Shown here: in pieces, positions 47,600 through 59,640 of the stretch
How positions within the stretch are numbered: the first letter of the stretch is position 1
Layout of the letters: each line of letters opens with the position of its first letter
Assembly (NCBI GenBank): GCA_021397835.1
Contig: JAJFZO010000809.1
Coordinates: 1 to 64,000, forward strand
Direction of reading: 5' to 3'
DNA from: Moringa oleifera
Lineage: Eukaryota; Streptophyta; Magnoliopsida; Brassicales; Moringaceae
DNA length: 64,000 nucleotides
The notes under the pieces: generated by a model
The model's input: the letters and a program-made list of their open reading frames with translations, nothing else
What the model was told of the DNA's origin: nothing
Databases searched by the model: none
Translations under genes and position numbers: made by a program

Positions 47600-48830
47600 C
47601 ATCATCTAAATCGGTGCCATGAGCTCATATAAAACGAGATATAGAGTCCATATGCAGACCACTCAAGTTATATTATTGTTATATCTATCGTTGATGGACG
47701 TAGATATGACGATAGCCATTCCATTGTATGAAATAATTTTTAATGCTCAAGGCATGATATATATTTGGAAAGACGATATCATGCAATTTTGTCATATAAA
47801 AGAGTTAAGTGTTACCATCATTCAAGCTTACATCGTGTATATCTATCATATATTATTATTATATTTTATATTTTATTAATTTTTAAAATTAAAAAAGCTT
47901 AATTTTCATTTTGTATTACAAGAAGCTTTATAGAGATAAGATCATCACACATGGCTTGAATAGTAAATATTTATTTGTTAATCCTATGATGGCATCAGCA
48001 GGGAGCATTAATAATATTGAAAGGCAAGCAAGATATCTTGTTACAAGGATAGGGCAAGTAGAACGTGATTAAGGAGCCGTGATGCTTCCCTATAATATCA
48101 AGTAAGTAAAAGTAAATTTCTAATTGCAAACATATATTTGAACGTCAATTATTTTATTAAAATTATGTTATAAATTTGTAGTGCACATTAGATGTTGGCC
48201 GTTATGGAGCCTAATTTATACCAACATACGGTTTCTAATCCATTGGGGTGCGATGATTGAGATGATCTGAAAAATCTTATCACAAAGTAAGTTTATAAAT
48301 ATTTAGTAAAGTTAAATATTATATATAAAATTTATAATTATATATAATTAATATTTATTTTTTAATGCTTTTAGGATGTATGTGGCGATTCATGCGCCAA
48401 GATTATTAAGAAAAATTTTTAGAAGTTTCATTGGTCAGATATTGTTATAATGCAATTGAAATTTATGTTTCTTATATATCTATATTTTTTGCTTTTATTT
48501 GTTAGATTGATATTTTTAATTTTTTTCATATAATGTCCATGCTAGCCCTCTAATGTTGAGTGTGGATTATTATATTATGGCATACATGAGGAACATCATT
48601 GAAAGACATAGTGACACCGTCTCGTTTTATGAGATAGTAAATTGTTTTAATAATTGTTTGATTAGTTAATGTGTTTGTTATTAATAATATGTGAAAATTT
48701 TTATATGTTTTTATAAATGCAGTTGAATGATAAAGCCATGTATACTGAAGCAGAAATAAATCAATTGAGGAAAGAATTTTGTGATTTCACATGGTGTTAT
48801 TTGAGCACTGTAATAAGAGGTGAATTTTAA
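47600..48830 (+). pseudogene. C48/Ulp1-like SUMO-protease domain of the CACTA second gene
   Basis: Exon pieces in order: MQFCHIKELSVTIIQAYIVYIY (47780-47850); LFVNPMMAS and VMLPYNI (47970-48100); after a GTAAGT donor and TTTGTAG acceptor, the text AH-stop-MLAVMEP and NPLG (48181-48245); MYVAIHAPR (48376-48402); NVECG followed one base out of frame by YYIMAYMRNIIERHSD (48555-48630); and the last exon (48722-48830). Ulp1 peptidases use a His-Asp-Cys triad. His and Cys are still visible, the Asp of the DPLG segment reads Asn, and the Trp after His is a stop. It is therefore catalytically dead. Confidence 0.75.
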
Positions 48831-49039
48831 GAATGCTTTTTTTTTTTTGAAGATTGAAACATGTTGAACATACTTTTGCACTCATTATATAAAAGTTGGT
48901 TATTCGATGAATTTCGTATATGATAACATATTGTATATTCATGTAATTAAATGTTAGCATTAATTTGACTATTAATTTGAGTTATTGAATTGAATGAATA
49001 TCTTGAACAATAATATTTTGGTACATTAATTATTAGGAG

Positions 49040-49390
49040 AGTATAGAAGTGTTATTTAATTGGTGTATTATTATTGTACTATAAAGTTGAAGATTGAATG
49101 TGTTAGTGTATATATTAGAGCTTGATTTAGTATATTATAGTTGTACTATAGAGAAATGAAGGTATTGCTGTATATTTAAATGTGATTTGGTGTATTATTG
49201 TTGCACTATATAATGTTGGAAGAGTAAAGGTGTTAATGTGTATTGGAGTAATGTATTATTGGTATGCAAAGTAAAGTGTGTCGTGTTGAATTTGGCATTG
49301 ATGTTTGTAATAGTGTATTATTGGTATACAAATTGAAGTGTATTATGTTGAATGTGGTTTTATGTTGAAATGAAGTTTGAGGGTGAATCT
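49040..49390. repeat. Degenerate tandem repeat 3' of the CACTA genes
   Basis: Units of about 70-90 bp repeat TTGGTGTATTATTGTTG(C)ACTATA(AA)GTTGAAG-like text (49057, 49120, 49190, 49250, 49310). The array lies between the Ulp1-like exon and the right hairpin array. Confidence 0.5.
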
Positions 49391-49664
49391 TGATATATAT
49401 GGAGTATAATCATTATTGTTATGACAATTAAAATATTTAAAGATTGAATTTGATGTATTAATGATGTTTTAAAGTGTAATTTAATATATACAATTTGAGA
49501 TTATTTATATGATTTTATAGGTGAAATAGATAATTATAATGTAATTGTAATTGTAATAATTGCAATTTGTGAATTTAAAATTTATAATGTATTTTTAAAA
49601 TATTTTAAAAATATAAATATTGACCTATAACAATAAAAACAAAAATTTAAAAAAAGTGAAAAGG

Positions 49665-50160
49665 TTAGACGACGGTTGCAAATAAAATTGCCACCTAAAA
49701 TAATAGGTATTAGATGAGGGTTGTATTTGCAATCGTCATCTAATGTAATTGGATATTAGATGATGGTTTTGTAAAGAACTATTATCTAATGTCATGAGAT
49801 AATAGATAATGGCTGTATACAGAACTACCATTTAATGTAATAGAATATTAGATGTCAGTTCTTTTTACAATCATAATTTAATGTAATGGGTTATTACATG
49901 ATGGTTGTTCACACAACTGTCATATAATGTAATGGATATTAGAAGACGATTGTATTCACAATCCTCATCTTATACAGCCCAACATTAGATGACAGTTTTA
50001 CTTAGAACCATCATCTAATGTTGGATTGTATTACGTGACAGTCTTTGTAAAGCAATGTCTAATAATATAACAATCGTCATTAAAAGTTATATTAGATGAT
50101 GATTTTTGTATATGTTATTCATTTTGCAAAGCCTTTTCTCGTCGTTTACATAGACGACAT
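49665..50160. repeat. Right subterminal hairpin array of the CACTA element
   Basis: About ten imperfect palindromes of 32-40 bp have the stem TTAGATGA(C/T)GGTTGT...ACAA(C/T)CGTCATCTAA, at about 49677, 49711, 49753, 49801, 49850, 49893, 49930, 49983, 50033 and 50090. Many are joined by AATGTAATGGATA-like text. The stems differ from those in the left array. Confidence 0.8.
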
Positions 50161-50203
50161 TTTGGAAACCGTTATCTTTAACTCATTTTAACCACCATTA
50201 AAA

Positions 50204-50221
50204 GCATGTTTTGTTGTTGTG
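50204..50221 (-). repeat. CACTA right terminal inverted repeat
   Basis: Read on the minus strand: CACAACAACAAAACATGC, close to the CACTACAAxAAAA consensus. TAT follows at 50222-50224. Confidence 0.78.
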
Positions 50222-50224
50222 TAT

Positions 50225-51060
50225 TATATGAGGTCAAGAAAGCAAAGTTTGTAAATTAAAAAAATCATTATATAGTCTAAAACATGTGCCTAAGTAATAG
50301 CATCAGAAATTTATAATCTTATCATCACACATGGATTTAAATTGAATGAAAGTAATAAGTGCATTTATTATGAAGTTAAAAATAATCTTTGTACTATCAT
50401 ATGTCTTTACGTGGATGACCTACTTATCTTTAACTCTAATATTCATGTTGTAAAGAATATAAAGTCCTTATCAAGTGCGAACTTTGACATGAAAGATTTA
50501 AGAGAAACTAATTTAATCTTTGGAATAAAAATTACTTGGTAAAAAAAAAGAATTTCTTCGTATCAATTACATTACATTAAGAAGATCCTTAAAAATATAA
50601 TTACTATGGTTATAAACTTACTTGTACTCCATATAACCCTAATGTCAAGTTGCTCAAGAACACTAAAGACAGTGTTAAACAAGTTAAATATGCGAGCATC
50701 ATTAGAGCTTATGCTATGCTACTGATTACATTAGGATTGGCATAACTTATGCTATGAGATTACTCTGTAGGTTTACAAGTCGATTTAGAATCGAGCATTG
50801 GCATGCTGTTAAAAAGGTCATGAGACACTTTAAGAGGACCATGAACTTAGGATTACATTATCAGAAGTTTTTCACTATTCTAAAAAGATACAATGACGCT
50901 AATTGTAACAACCTTTCAGAAGACTCTAACACAACTAATGGCTATATCTTTGGCATTATAGGTGGAGCTATTTTATTGGAATATAAGAAATATATTATTC
51001 TTGCATAATTTACAATGAAGTCTAAGATGATAGCACTAGCTACTGCTAATAAGAAAGCAG
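50225..51060 (+). pseudogene. Copia reverse transcriptase part 2 and RNase H fossil
   Basis: After the CACTA end the copia text resumes (KKAKFVN), then NNLCTIICLYVDDLLIF with the YVDD catalytic motif (about 50380-50440), SSANFDMKDLRETNLIFGIKIT (about 50475-50540), then the RNase H region: HWHAVKKVMRHFKRTMNLGLHYQ and YNDANCNN...TNGYIFGIIGGAIL (50770-50980), then TMKSKMIALATANKKAG. Several stops occur. It completes the RT begun at 30150-30548. Confidence 0.88.
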
Positions 51061-51446
51061 GCTAGTGAAGAAGCTTACTAGCTGATATCCCATTATGAGA
51101 AACATCGATACCACTTGTACCTAGCTTTAGGAGTCTTCTTGATAAGCTTATTTATGTGAATATGAAAGGGTGGTCGCTTCCTATGAAATTTTGAGTGAAT
51201 TCTCTAAAGAATTCAATATAGCGAGATATATCTGCATGCCCAAAAAGCACGAGTTTTTTTTTGAATTACACCTCAGAAAGATTATGTACGGGATTCTAGT
51301 AGAGATAGAGTTTAAAACTGCGAGTTACTGTAGTATAGTTAAAAACGTCATCATTACGTAAAGGATAAAATCAAAAGATATCTCTACTTATGCACAATCT
51401 TAAAGTTTTTGATAGTTACTCAATGAAAACCAATTTAAAAATTCAA

Positions 51447-51790
51447 GTGGAGAAATGTTGAAAATAATGAATTCAAAAAGGTTTTTGAAAGGTGCAATAA
51501 AGATACCTTCTCCTAAAGAATCTTACATCTAAAAGGAATGATTTACTTAAATTTTATATAAGGTATGGAATTTTAAATGGATTTGGACGCTAAGGGGCAC
51601 CTCACTTTTGTGGAAGAGGGAGGAGTTAGACCCGTCAAGGTCCATTGCACACATGCGCATGTGCAGATGTCACTACCTCTATCCATCCGATCGGCCATGT
51701 TGCGTTGACCCGAGCCCAAGCTTAAGTCCGAGTATGGGTCTGGGTTTGAGTTTGGGTTTGCCCATATATATAAAAAATCTCAATTACATA
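51447..51790 (+). repeat. Copia 3' polypurine tract and truncated 3' LTR
   Basis: AAGTGGAGAAA precedes TGTTGAAAATAATG (LTR start at 51457). LTR homology to 27125-27360 is visible through TATAAGGTATGGAATTTTAA, GGAGTTAGACC and CGAGTATGGGTCTGGG to about 51780. The rest of the LTR, present in the 5' copy, is not recognisable here, so the target duplication cannot be checked. Confidence 0.7.
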
Positions 51791-53345
51791 TCCTTTGAAT
51801 AATATAAATTATCATAATTTATGAAAATTACAATTACCATAGTAAAAGTCAAACATAAAAATTTATTTTCATAAGTTTAGTGCATTGCTAGACCATGTGA
51901 AGGATGTGGTTCACGACCTTGACTTTGTATCTGAAAAAAATGAACTCATTTTAGTTGTTCCTTATAACATCAAAAGAAAGAAGTAACAACATTTATTATG
52001 TGATATATATCCAAGGACCATATATGTAAAATATGTTTTTAATATATAATAATAATTTTTATGATAACATGAACATAAAACAAGGGAAAAACTCAAAACA
52101 AAGAAAGAAAAATCAAAACAAGGAAAAAAAACTAAAAAAATGCAACTTTTTTACGTTTGTCTTACAATTTGAAGAGATCATTAAATTCATTTCATTTACA
52201 ACTTCGAAAATAATTGTGCATATTTTCTTTTCACTTTTTCCATTCATTAGATTGATCCCTTTCTCTTTTCTAAAAAAAAATATCTTTTAATCTCATTTTC
52301 ATGAATTAATATATTAAATAAGATAATAAACTAGCAACATACTTATATGTCAATGTCAAATGAAAGTAGCTGCCAATGAAACAAACATTTTCTGCTTCTA
52401 CCATTCTTTTCTACAATGTCACTTGTCATATCCATTTGATTGCATTAGTGGCATAAAGTTCCATCTTTTTTCTGCTTACGTCTATTGGTATTACATTCTC
52501 ATAATAGCCAGAAGTCTAGCTACCTAAGAAGTATCATAAGACTGACAGTCTCTTCAGAGTTATATAACAATCAAACTATTTCCCAATAGGAAACACTTTA
52601 ACATTTTCTCAAACTATAAATTTTAGATCGAAGCCATCTTTTCCTAAATGCCTCTAAATACTAACTTGTAAGAAAACATCCAACACCACTAACCTGTTGC
52701 ATCAAAGCATGACAAAATCAAATTCTTAATGACCTATAATCTAAACAGCATGAGCTATATCCTTTCATTTGTCAATCTTGATTCGTTAATCTAACTAGAT
52801 AGAAACTGGGACAACAAAATACAGTACCTAGATAACCAAAATCCTAGAAAGAGGCATCCATATTGTTCTTTTGTATGAATTCTACAATAAGAGGTAGAAG
52901 AATATGAGACACCACAAAATTAAATTCCTATACTACAGCAACCTACCCTTTGGGATGATGAAGCACTTTAAGAGTTACTAAAAATGCATGAAAAGTGCAT
53001 CGAACATGGCCTATAAACCATACAAATGTTGCACCACAATACAAAATAGAGTAATAAATTATCAAAAAGAATAAGCAAGGGAAACAAATAATTCATAAGA
53101 CTCAAAAAATAAAAAAGAAACTTGAAAACAATGTATTGAAGTATCACAAAATCCAATAGAATAAGATAACATGCCAAAACCTAAAACCAAATGAACCTGG
53201 TTTAAGTATTTTCCCTTTTATAAACATTAAGAAAGAATGAGAAACTTTCACTCTTGCATCTTTGCTTGGAAAGCAATGAGATATAATGCACATTTTAAAG
53301 TAGCAAGAAGAATATACTCATAGCGCCAGCATGAAGAATATACTT
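51791..53345. other. Unassigned DNA between the copia element and a TNP2 fossil
   Basis: No protein similarity was recognised. It may be the downstream part of the minus-strand CACTA fossil that starts at 54777. Confidence 0.3.
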
Positions 53346-53348
53346 ATA

Positions 53349-54777
53349 CTAAAAAACAACGATGGCCCATGATTGCACATTTTCTACCATGAGAAAGACG
53401 ACAAGCTTTAAAATCAATGTTGCAATAAGGACGTGCAAAGCTAGTGTAGTATTCCACCCAGATAAAGTGCAAAGCCCGATAAAATCACTAATCATCCATA
53501 TAAGAGTTGCTTGCATCATAGACACTTGCTTAGATGATGAATCGTATGTTTTCACTCCTTCATCCCATAACTTTTCTAATTCCTTGATCAAATGTTGTAA
53601 ATATACATCTATGTCATTATTTGCCATTCTTTTACCTAGAATGATCATTAAAAGAATAAAAGATGATTGCTTTATACTTATCCATGGAGGCAAGTTATAT
53701 GACGTAAGCACTACTGGTCATATACTGTAGTTTGAACTCAATGTGCCAATCGAATTAAAGTTATAGATAGCTAGACTAAGTCCAACATTGCATGGATCTG
53801 ATGCAAAGTCAAGAAATTTTGAATCAAATGACTTCTTTGCATCAAAATCCCTAAGATGCCTTAATAAAATATCATCATTAGTGTTCGCATGCCATTTTAT
53901 GTCATCGACTGTTTTAGAAGACATGAACAACCTTCGAAGTCATGGCTTCAAAGGATGAAACACTATTTTTGATTGATTCTTTTTTTCTTCCTAATTGCTC
54001 CTTTATCTTTCCATTTAGACATGTGACACACTTTGCATGTTTCCCTACTACTATCATCTTTCAATACAACATACAATCGTTCGGACATGCATCAATCTTC
54101 TCATAGTTAACGTCTAATTTGTTGATTATCTTCTTCGCCTCATAGAATGAATTTGTAATCTTTGCATGCTCAAAAGCATCATTTAATACCATTACCATAG
54201 ACATTGCTTTATTGATAATTCGGCATACGCACTTAATGTGATAAAGTTTGATTAAGAATGACAATTTCGAATATTTTGAACAACATTCATACAATTCATC
54301 CTTACAATCTTTAACTAAATCTTCAAAATCATTATGTTGTCCATTTTCTCCTTGGATCCTTTCACCCATGATTCTTTCAACTTCATTTACAGGTTCATTC
54401 AATATATGGGATATTCTGGCACTAGGATGCATAAACCTCCTTAATGCATAATGAATCATATCAGGCATTGAATCCTGATTACAAATATTATTTTAATTCA
54501 ATCAAATATCATATCCAACAATTAAGTTATCTTGATTTTCTACACTGATTGATTCCCAATGACACAACCAAACAGTATATCTCAATGGAAACTAACTATA
54601 AATGAGATGATCGTATACTACTTCTCTAGTCTCCATCATTCTGAGCCCATATTGATTATAAAGGCACTTTATTTTACCATTTCTAGAAGCATGTGCAAAG
54701 GTAAAGTTTAAAAATCTTTCTAAACCCTTTTAATAATCAAGTAAATTTTTTGGTTTGTTGATCCATGATTTATCCAT
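53349..54777 (-). pseudogene. Second CACTA TNP2-type transposase, N-terminal half (broken)
   Basis: The minus strand opens at ATG 54777 with MDKSWINKPKNLLDY, then FLNFTFAHASRNGKIKCP, the transposase-associated domain. It continues with MPDMIHYALRRFMHPSA (54420-54468), KKIINKLDVNYEKIDACPNDCMLY (54061-54135), DDILLRHLRDFDAKKSFDSKFLDFASDPCNVGL (about 53780-53880) and the core LTSYNLPPWISIKQSSFILLMII and IDVYLQHLIKELEKLWDEGVKTYD (53540-53710). In-frame stops and frameshifts are present. The order matches the TNP2 gene at 34479, but on the opposite strand and with different wording, so this is another copy. The C-terminal half is not found downstream. Confidence 0.85.
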
Positions 54778-57415
54778 TTTCAATCCTACAAGATTGTTGG
54801 ATATAAGATTTGGAACATGAAACACATAAACAATCAACATCAAACTGTCTAATACCCAAAACTAAATTTTATATGAAATCCTTATTATACTCACTAACTT
54901 ATAGCTACCAACCAAAAACATATAATGCATCACACATGGCAAGAACTAAAGCTTAAATAACAATTTATGTTTTTTAGAAATTTGCACTCACAAAACTCAT
55001 TATCTTAACAAATCAGTATTGAAATGCAAAACTTTTAGTTAATCATGTTATATTTTCTTATGAAAAGGATAAAAAAAGTGGCAACCAACAAAACAATTCT
55101 GCCTAAAGTTTTAAGATATCAAATTTTCTTTAATGTTTACAAAGACTACTATTTGTACTTTTTCTTTCATGTCAAATAAAAATTCTAATAGGCAGCAGAT
55201 GTTATAATTTTCATGTTCCAACAACAAAATGAAAGTTTATTTAAAAGTACAAAACAAAAATAAAAGAAAACAAAAAGGTGAAGATGGTATTAGGCTTAAT
55301 GAATGCATCTAGATGGCAACATGGCCTAAGCTATAGCTTATTCACTGCTCTTAACTTCATTTTTTAGAAAGAATTATTAAAAGTAATGCAAATGTAATAA
55401 AAAGTTGTTATCGGAGAAAGGGAAAGGAAAAAGGACCACAAAATCTACTACATTTGCCTTCACACTAAATGCTATGATAGTCTTGTTCAATATGACATCG
55501 ATGCAAAGAATAGAAATCCATTTACCACCACCCTATTATTGCTATCAACAATTGTAGTGATAACTACAACATAAAATGTCATAGTAAAAGTAAAGAAATA
55601 TGAAAGGTATTTAGATACACATCAATAACAAATTGAATACGATTGTCTAACCATTTCAAATAACATTCCTCTTTAGCAAAAAATAAAGATTGAATAGAAA
55701 TCAAGTACAAGCAATAAACAAAGGTTAAAGATAAGACAAAAAAAGAGATTTTAAAGTCAACGAGATAAAAAGAAGGAGCTTTTGCATAACTAACCTAAAG
55801 GCAAGATCTCTGAGATTGAAGTAACGTTTAAAGATTTCATCTTTAAGGTCCTTAATGCTTTATACTTGTAGAAAAGATTAAAAAAATAAAAAGAAAGGGA
55901 AACACCTAGTTTAAGCAAACTACAAAATGAATAATTATCCAACATAGTGAGTAATAAACAATATATATTCTTTTACGTAAAAGACGGCTCACATAACATG
56001 CTCAAAAGCATTATACAAGTGAACAGTATCATGTGCAAAGGTTGGAGATATCAAAAAATCCTAGCTAATTTACAAGCATAAAATCAAAGCCCAAAGCCAG
56101 AGATACCAAGTTCCGCTGCGGGAATAAATCTTTTTAAAAGGCATCTCGACGAAAGAGGACTGAGAACCATAAGGCAAGCGCCAACACGAAGTGCTGTCCA
56201 GGTCCCTTCAAGAACAACAAGACAAAGAATTAATCAATAACATGTTGTAAACTTATAAAGTAATTGGCGTCCTTTATATATCATCTTGTATAGAATGTCT
56301 CGCGATTCAATCATATACCTTATTTTTGTTTTAATCACATAATTTATTCTCTATTGGAAGGATCTAGATTACATTATGATGTGAAACATACTTAAAGCAA
56401 AGATAAAATGTGTCTTTAAAGTTATATCTCTTATTTGACTTTACCTTAATAATTTTTACTTTAAACAAATCTTTGGACCTAAACTTGATAAACTGATTGT
56501 AACTAAAGAGTCTTAATGGCTTTATAAGGATTTCAAAATCCTTTATCTCAATAATCTTTTATAGGATTTCATAATATGAAGTATCCTATTAGTTATAGCT
56601 ACTAGAAATTTTTTTGCCTTTTGATTTTGAGCTCAATTAGATTTATTGAAAGAATGATCATTCAGAAAATAAATTGGAGATATTTGAACCATCCTTATAA
56701 GTCCCAATGTGAAATCATAAAAAAATTAATGTAAGATGTTACTAATAAGATCGTGCATCTGATAACTATTAACATAAAGTACACTTTGTCAACGAAAATG
56801 TTATTAAATTTGGTAATCATAATTTCGTTACAATTTAGAGGATATTATTTACATAGTTTTTGAAACTAGGCTACAAATTTTGATTGTATATGTTTACCAA
56901 TATCAATGGAGTTAGATGTGATCAATGTCTTAACATAAATGCTGCAATCATACATCATAAATGTTTATGATATACAAACTTTGTAATAACATGATTACCA
57001 TATAGGATATAACTTACTTTAAAAATTATTCAACTTTGGGGTAAATAAAAATAAAAAACGTGTATGGATGTTGCAGTCACTTCCTACTCATTGAGATAAC
57101 AAGTTTTCGATACCCTTTCATGTCAATCAAGATAATTAAAGCTAAATAATAGAATATGTATAGAGGAACCCTCCACCACCATCATTACGAAGCACTCTTC
57201 GATTTCTAGAGTGGATGTGCGTGTTGAAGTGATAAGATAAAATGTTAAATACCTCATCTAATATGCAAGGTTAGTAGGTAAAACCTGAGCTTGATTTTCA
57301 CAATTTTTTTTAAAGATTTTGTAAAAATTTGAGAAATGATTTTTTTAAAAAAATTTATTAGGATGCATATAACTTATTAATCATTGAAATGCAAACAAAA
57401 ACTTGAAATATATGA
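54778..57415. other. Unassigned DNA between two TNP2 fossils
   Basis: No coding text or transposon ends were recognised. The 5' region of the minus-strand TNP2 at 54777 should lie at its low end. Confidence 0.3.
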
Positions 57416-57419
57416 ATTA

Positions 57420-57740
57420 TACCTCTCAAGCAGATACATCCATCGATATAGTGCATGTCCACTAACTCTTGCTTCATACACTAAGTGTATGGGCAAGTGC
57501 TCCATCATATAAAAGAAACTAAGAAAATATCTTATCTAATTCATAACAGATAATGTGATATTCTTGTCAAATATGGTTAATTTACTATCTTCGAAGGTCG
57601 AAGTACATAAATCAAAAAAGAAGTAACTTAAATATGATTATAGATTTCCAAATATGGTTAGGCAGACTACTAAATGAAATGGGATGCAATCTTTCCATGT
57701 GCTGCAAAATGCAACTTCTTTATCAACACATCTATCCATG
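57420..57740 (-). pseudogene. Third TNP2 fragment (DUF4218 part)
   Basis: Minus-strand text in changing frames reads LPNHIWKSI, DLCTSTFEDSKLTIFDKNI, then MEHLPIHLVYEARVSGHALYRWMYLLERYNSY. This is the end of the TNP2 core and the DUF4218 part. Since it lies upstream of the N-terminal fragment at 54777 on the same strand, it cannot be the tail of that copy unless rearranged. Confidence 0.75.
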
Positions 57741-59640
57741 TTGGATGGACATCCATTTTGAAGTTTCAAATCTTGTATCCGCTTACTTGTTGCTCTTTTT
57801 TGTTCTATATTTAATGTCTATTGTGCTTTTACATAGTAAGATACATCGAAGATATAAATAAAAAATAGATCAAAAGCAAAGGAGAATTAAAGAAAAGATT
57901 CTTTTACATGTTTTAGATCTCTTAATTAATAAGAAGAATGCTAAAACGGAGTCAAGACCTCTTTAATCAAATTCCTAAAAAGCTTTATCTTTGAAATGCT
58001 GCACTTACTAGAATTCACCTAAAACATCTCATAGAAATCTCTTTCAAAGTCTCTTAAAAAGTTTGAAATCGTAGTCTCCCACAATAGAATTCTTAACCTT
58101 TTCTTTTCTTTTCAAATAGTAATAAGAGTCCCTTTGGCTTGTGCACTCTAGATCTATTTATAGCTCAGTGGATGGCACTTTTTTTTTTAAAAGAAAAAAA
58201 CTAAATTACATAAGAGGCAAGGAAGTTAGGGGACTCTTATCCCAAAAAATGCACAACGCACTCCCATGAACATTCTGTAAAACCTTGTATGTGAGAAACT
58301 AAAATCACGTGACTTCAAGGATTAGTATCCTAATTTGAGTTGAGCTCGAAGCTAATACAAATTAGAATCAAGCACACAACAAATCTAGGAAGCCTAATCA
58401 AGAATAAATTCTTCATTATGATTAGGGTAAGATTCTAAATTGAGATTGGTCTAACACTTGTTCGTCATCGTGATCAATCCTTAACATGAAAACATGTCTT
58501 CAAAATAGATACTAGTGTAGGTCTAGATGGGCTTGATCTTAAGTTTATTTTTTAACGAGATCAAGACACGAGTTCAAATTACAATGAGTTCGGTGCTAGT
58601 TCATCATAATGATCAAAATTATTGTTATAAAATATTTTCGTGATAATTACATTATAATCTTAAGAAAATTCACAATATAGAATTACGAAAACATTTCATA
58701 TAATTTTTAATTAATTTATTGTAATAATTATACAATTGCAATGTTACATTACATGGCAATTATTTATCAAAAATTACCATGAAATTTTTCCATGACAATC
58801 ATTTAAGTTACACATAAATTCAAATTTTTGAATTTATTTTTTGTGTGTATGTATATATTGTTATATATTATTAATTAATAAATTATATAATTTATAATTT
58901 TTTAAATTATATGATTTCACTAATAAAATTAAATTTTGTTTTTTAATTGATAATCACTTAATTTTTTATATTATTTATGTATTTCAAAAAAATTATATTT
59001 CTTGGAATTTAAATTTATGAATTAAAAAAATTATTTAATATTACTTTATTTTTATATGAAATATTTTGATAAAATTTACTTTATTAAAATTTTAATAAAA
59101 TAATATGTTAAGAATTTATGTTTTTGTATATAAAAATGACAATTTTGATTATTACCTATGATTGCAATTTTAGTTTACACAACATATATAATAAGATATA
59201 TATGTGTAAACGTTATTATGTATAGTCTATTACTTCAAAATTGAAAATCAAATTTTCATACACCATAACATATAATGTATATGTGTTTATAAAGTGTACG
59301 TATACATTCAATTGTAACGAGTACAAGTAGAAAGTCATAAGCATATGTTATTATATTGCAGTGACAGTCATTTGTAATTGTGAAGCAAAGTACATTAGTA
59401 ATTGACTTGTATATATGATTCATTCATGGTAATGTAATATTTATGATAACTTTTTATATCAATTTTGAGATTGGTTAGAAAATTTATTAATGCAATATTA
59501 TTATAATTCAAAATTTTGAAATTATAAAAAATCAAATCATAATATTTTAATTATAATTTAATTACGTGAATATGTGATCATCATAAATTTAAAATAATTT
59601 TTTTAAAATTTTAAATTGTAATATTCATAGTACAAATTAT
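57741..59640. other. AT-rich DNA without recognised genes
   Basis: A TATA-like CTATAAATAG on the minus strand (58152-58161) followed by a transcript-like stretch hints at a promoter of an unknown unit reading toward lower coordinates. Otherwise only AT-rich low-complexity sequence. Confidence 0.3.

Larger units (their letters stand above)
37927..48830 (+). pseudogene. CACTA second gene: plant En/Spm (Ptta-type) transposase fused to Ulp1-like domain, split by Athila
   Basis: An acceptor (CTACATGCAG, ending 37926) opens the exon in which Athila inserted. The exon resumes at 45784 with RDITHMP, KINKEGQPVGKYGA and ISNWHQAP text, the plant Ptta/En/Spm transposase domain (PF03004-like). It continues with RRYALHSAALKWRNFK (46165-46215), VYDHRLSRKGFAALK (about 46460-46505) and a 124-codon exon (46790-47159). 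From about 47600 the text is that of a C48/Ulp1 peptidase, ending at the TAA at 48828-48830 after YTEAEINQLRKEF. Introns such as the one ending TTTATGCAG at 46789 have normal borders. Stops and a frameshift break the gene. Confidence 0.75.
30549..50221 (+). mobile_element. CACTA (En/Spm) transposon with TNP2 and Ptta/Ulp1-like genes
   Basis: The left end TACTACAATAAAATCG and the right end (minus strand CACAACAACAAAACATGC) match the CACTA terminal consensus imperfectly. The trinucleotide TAT flanks both ends (30546-30548 and 50222-50224), as expected for the 3-bp target duplication. Inside are left and right hairpin arrays, a TNP2 transposase gene and a second gene with a plant En/Spm transposase domain and a Ulp1-like domain. 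Without the inserted Athila (7.84 kb) it is about 11.8 kb. Both genes carry stops and frameshifts, so it is a fossil. Its insertion splits the copia RT. Confidence 0.88.
27125..51790 (+). mobile_element. Ty1/copia retrotransposon (Tork/TNT1-like), split by a CACTA insertion
   Basis: Its two parts are 27125-30548 and 50222-about 51790. Joined in order they make about 5 kb, the usual copia size. The left part holds a 5' LTR, gag, protease, GAG-pre-integrase, integrase and the start of RT. The right part holds the rest of RT, RNase H remains and a truncated 3' LTR. The RT text stops at KGFGY and resumes with KKAKFVN beyond the inserted CACTA, at the place where copia RT would continue. Stops and frameshifts throughout show an old, dead copy. 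A zinc-knuckle remnant CYSCNKLDDMANNC is at about 28560-28600. Confidence 0.9.

Noticed and set aside
13786..48830. SCE1 (SUMO E2) and the Ulp1-like domain as a linked SUMO system
   Set aside because: The Ulp1-like domain is part of a dead transposon 30 kb away. The shared SUMO theme is most simply coincidence.
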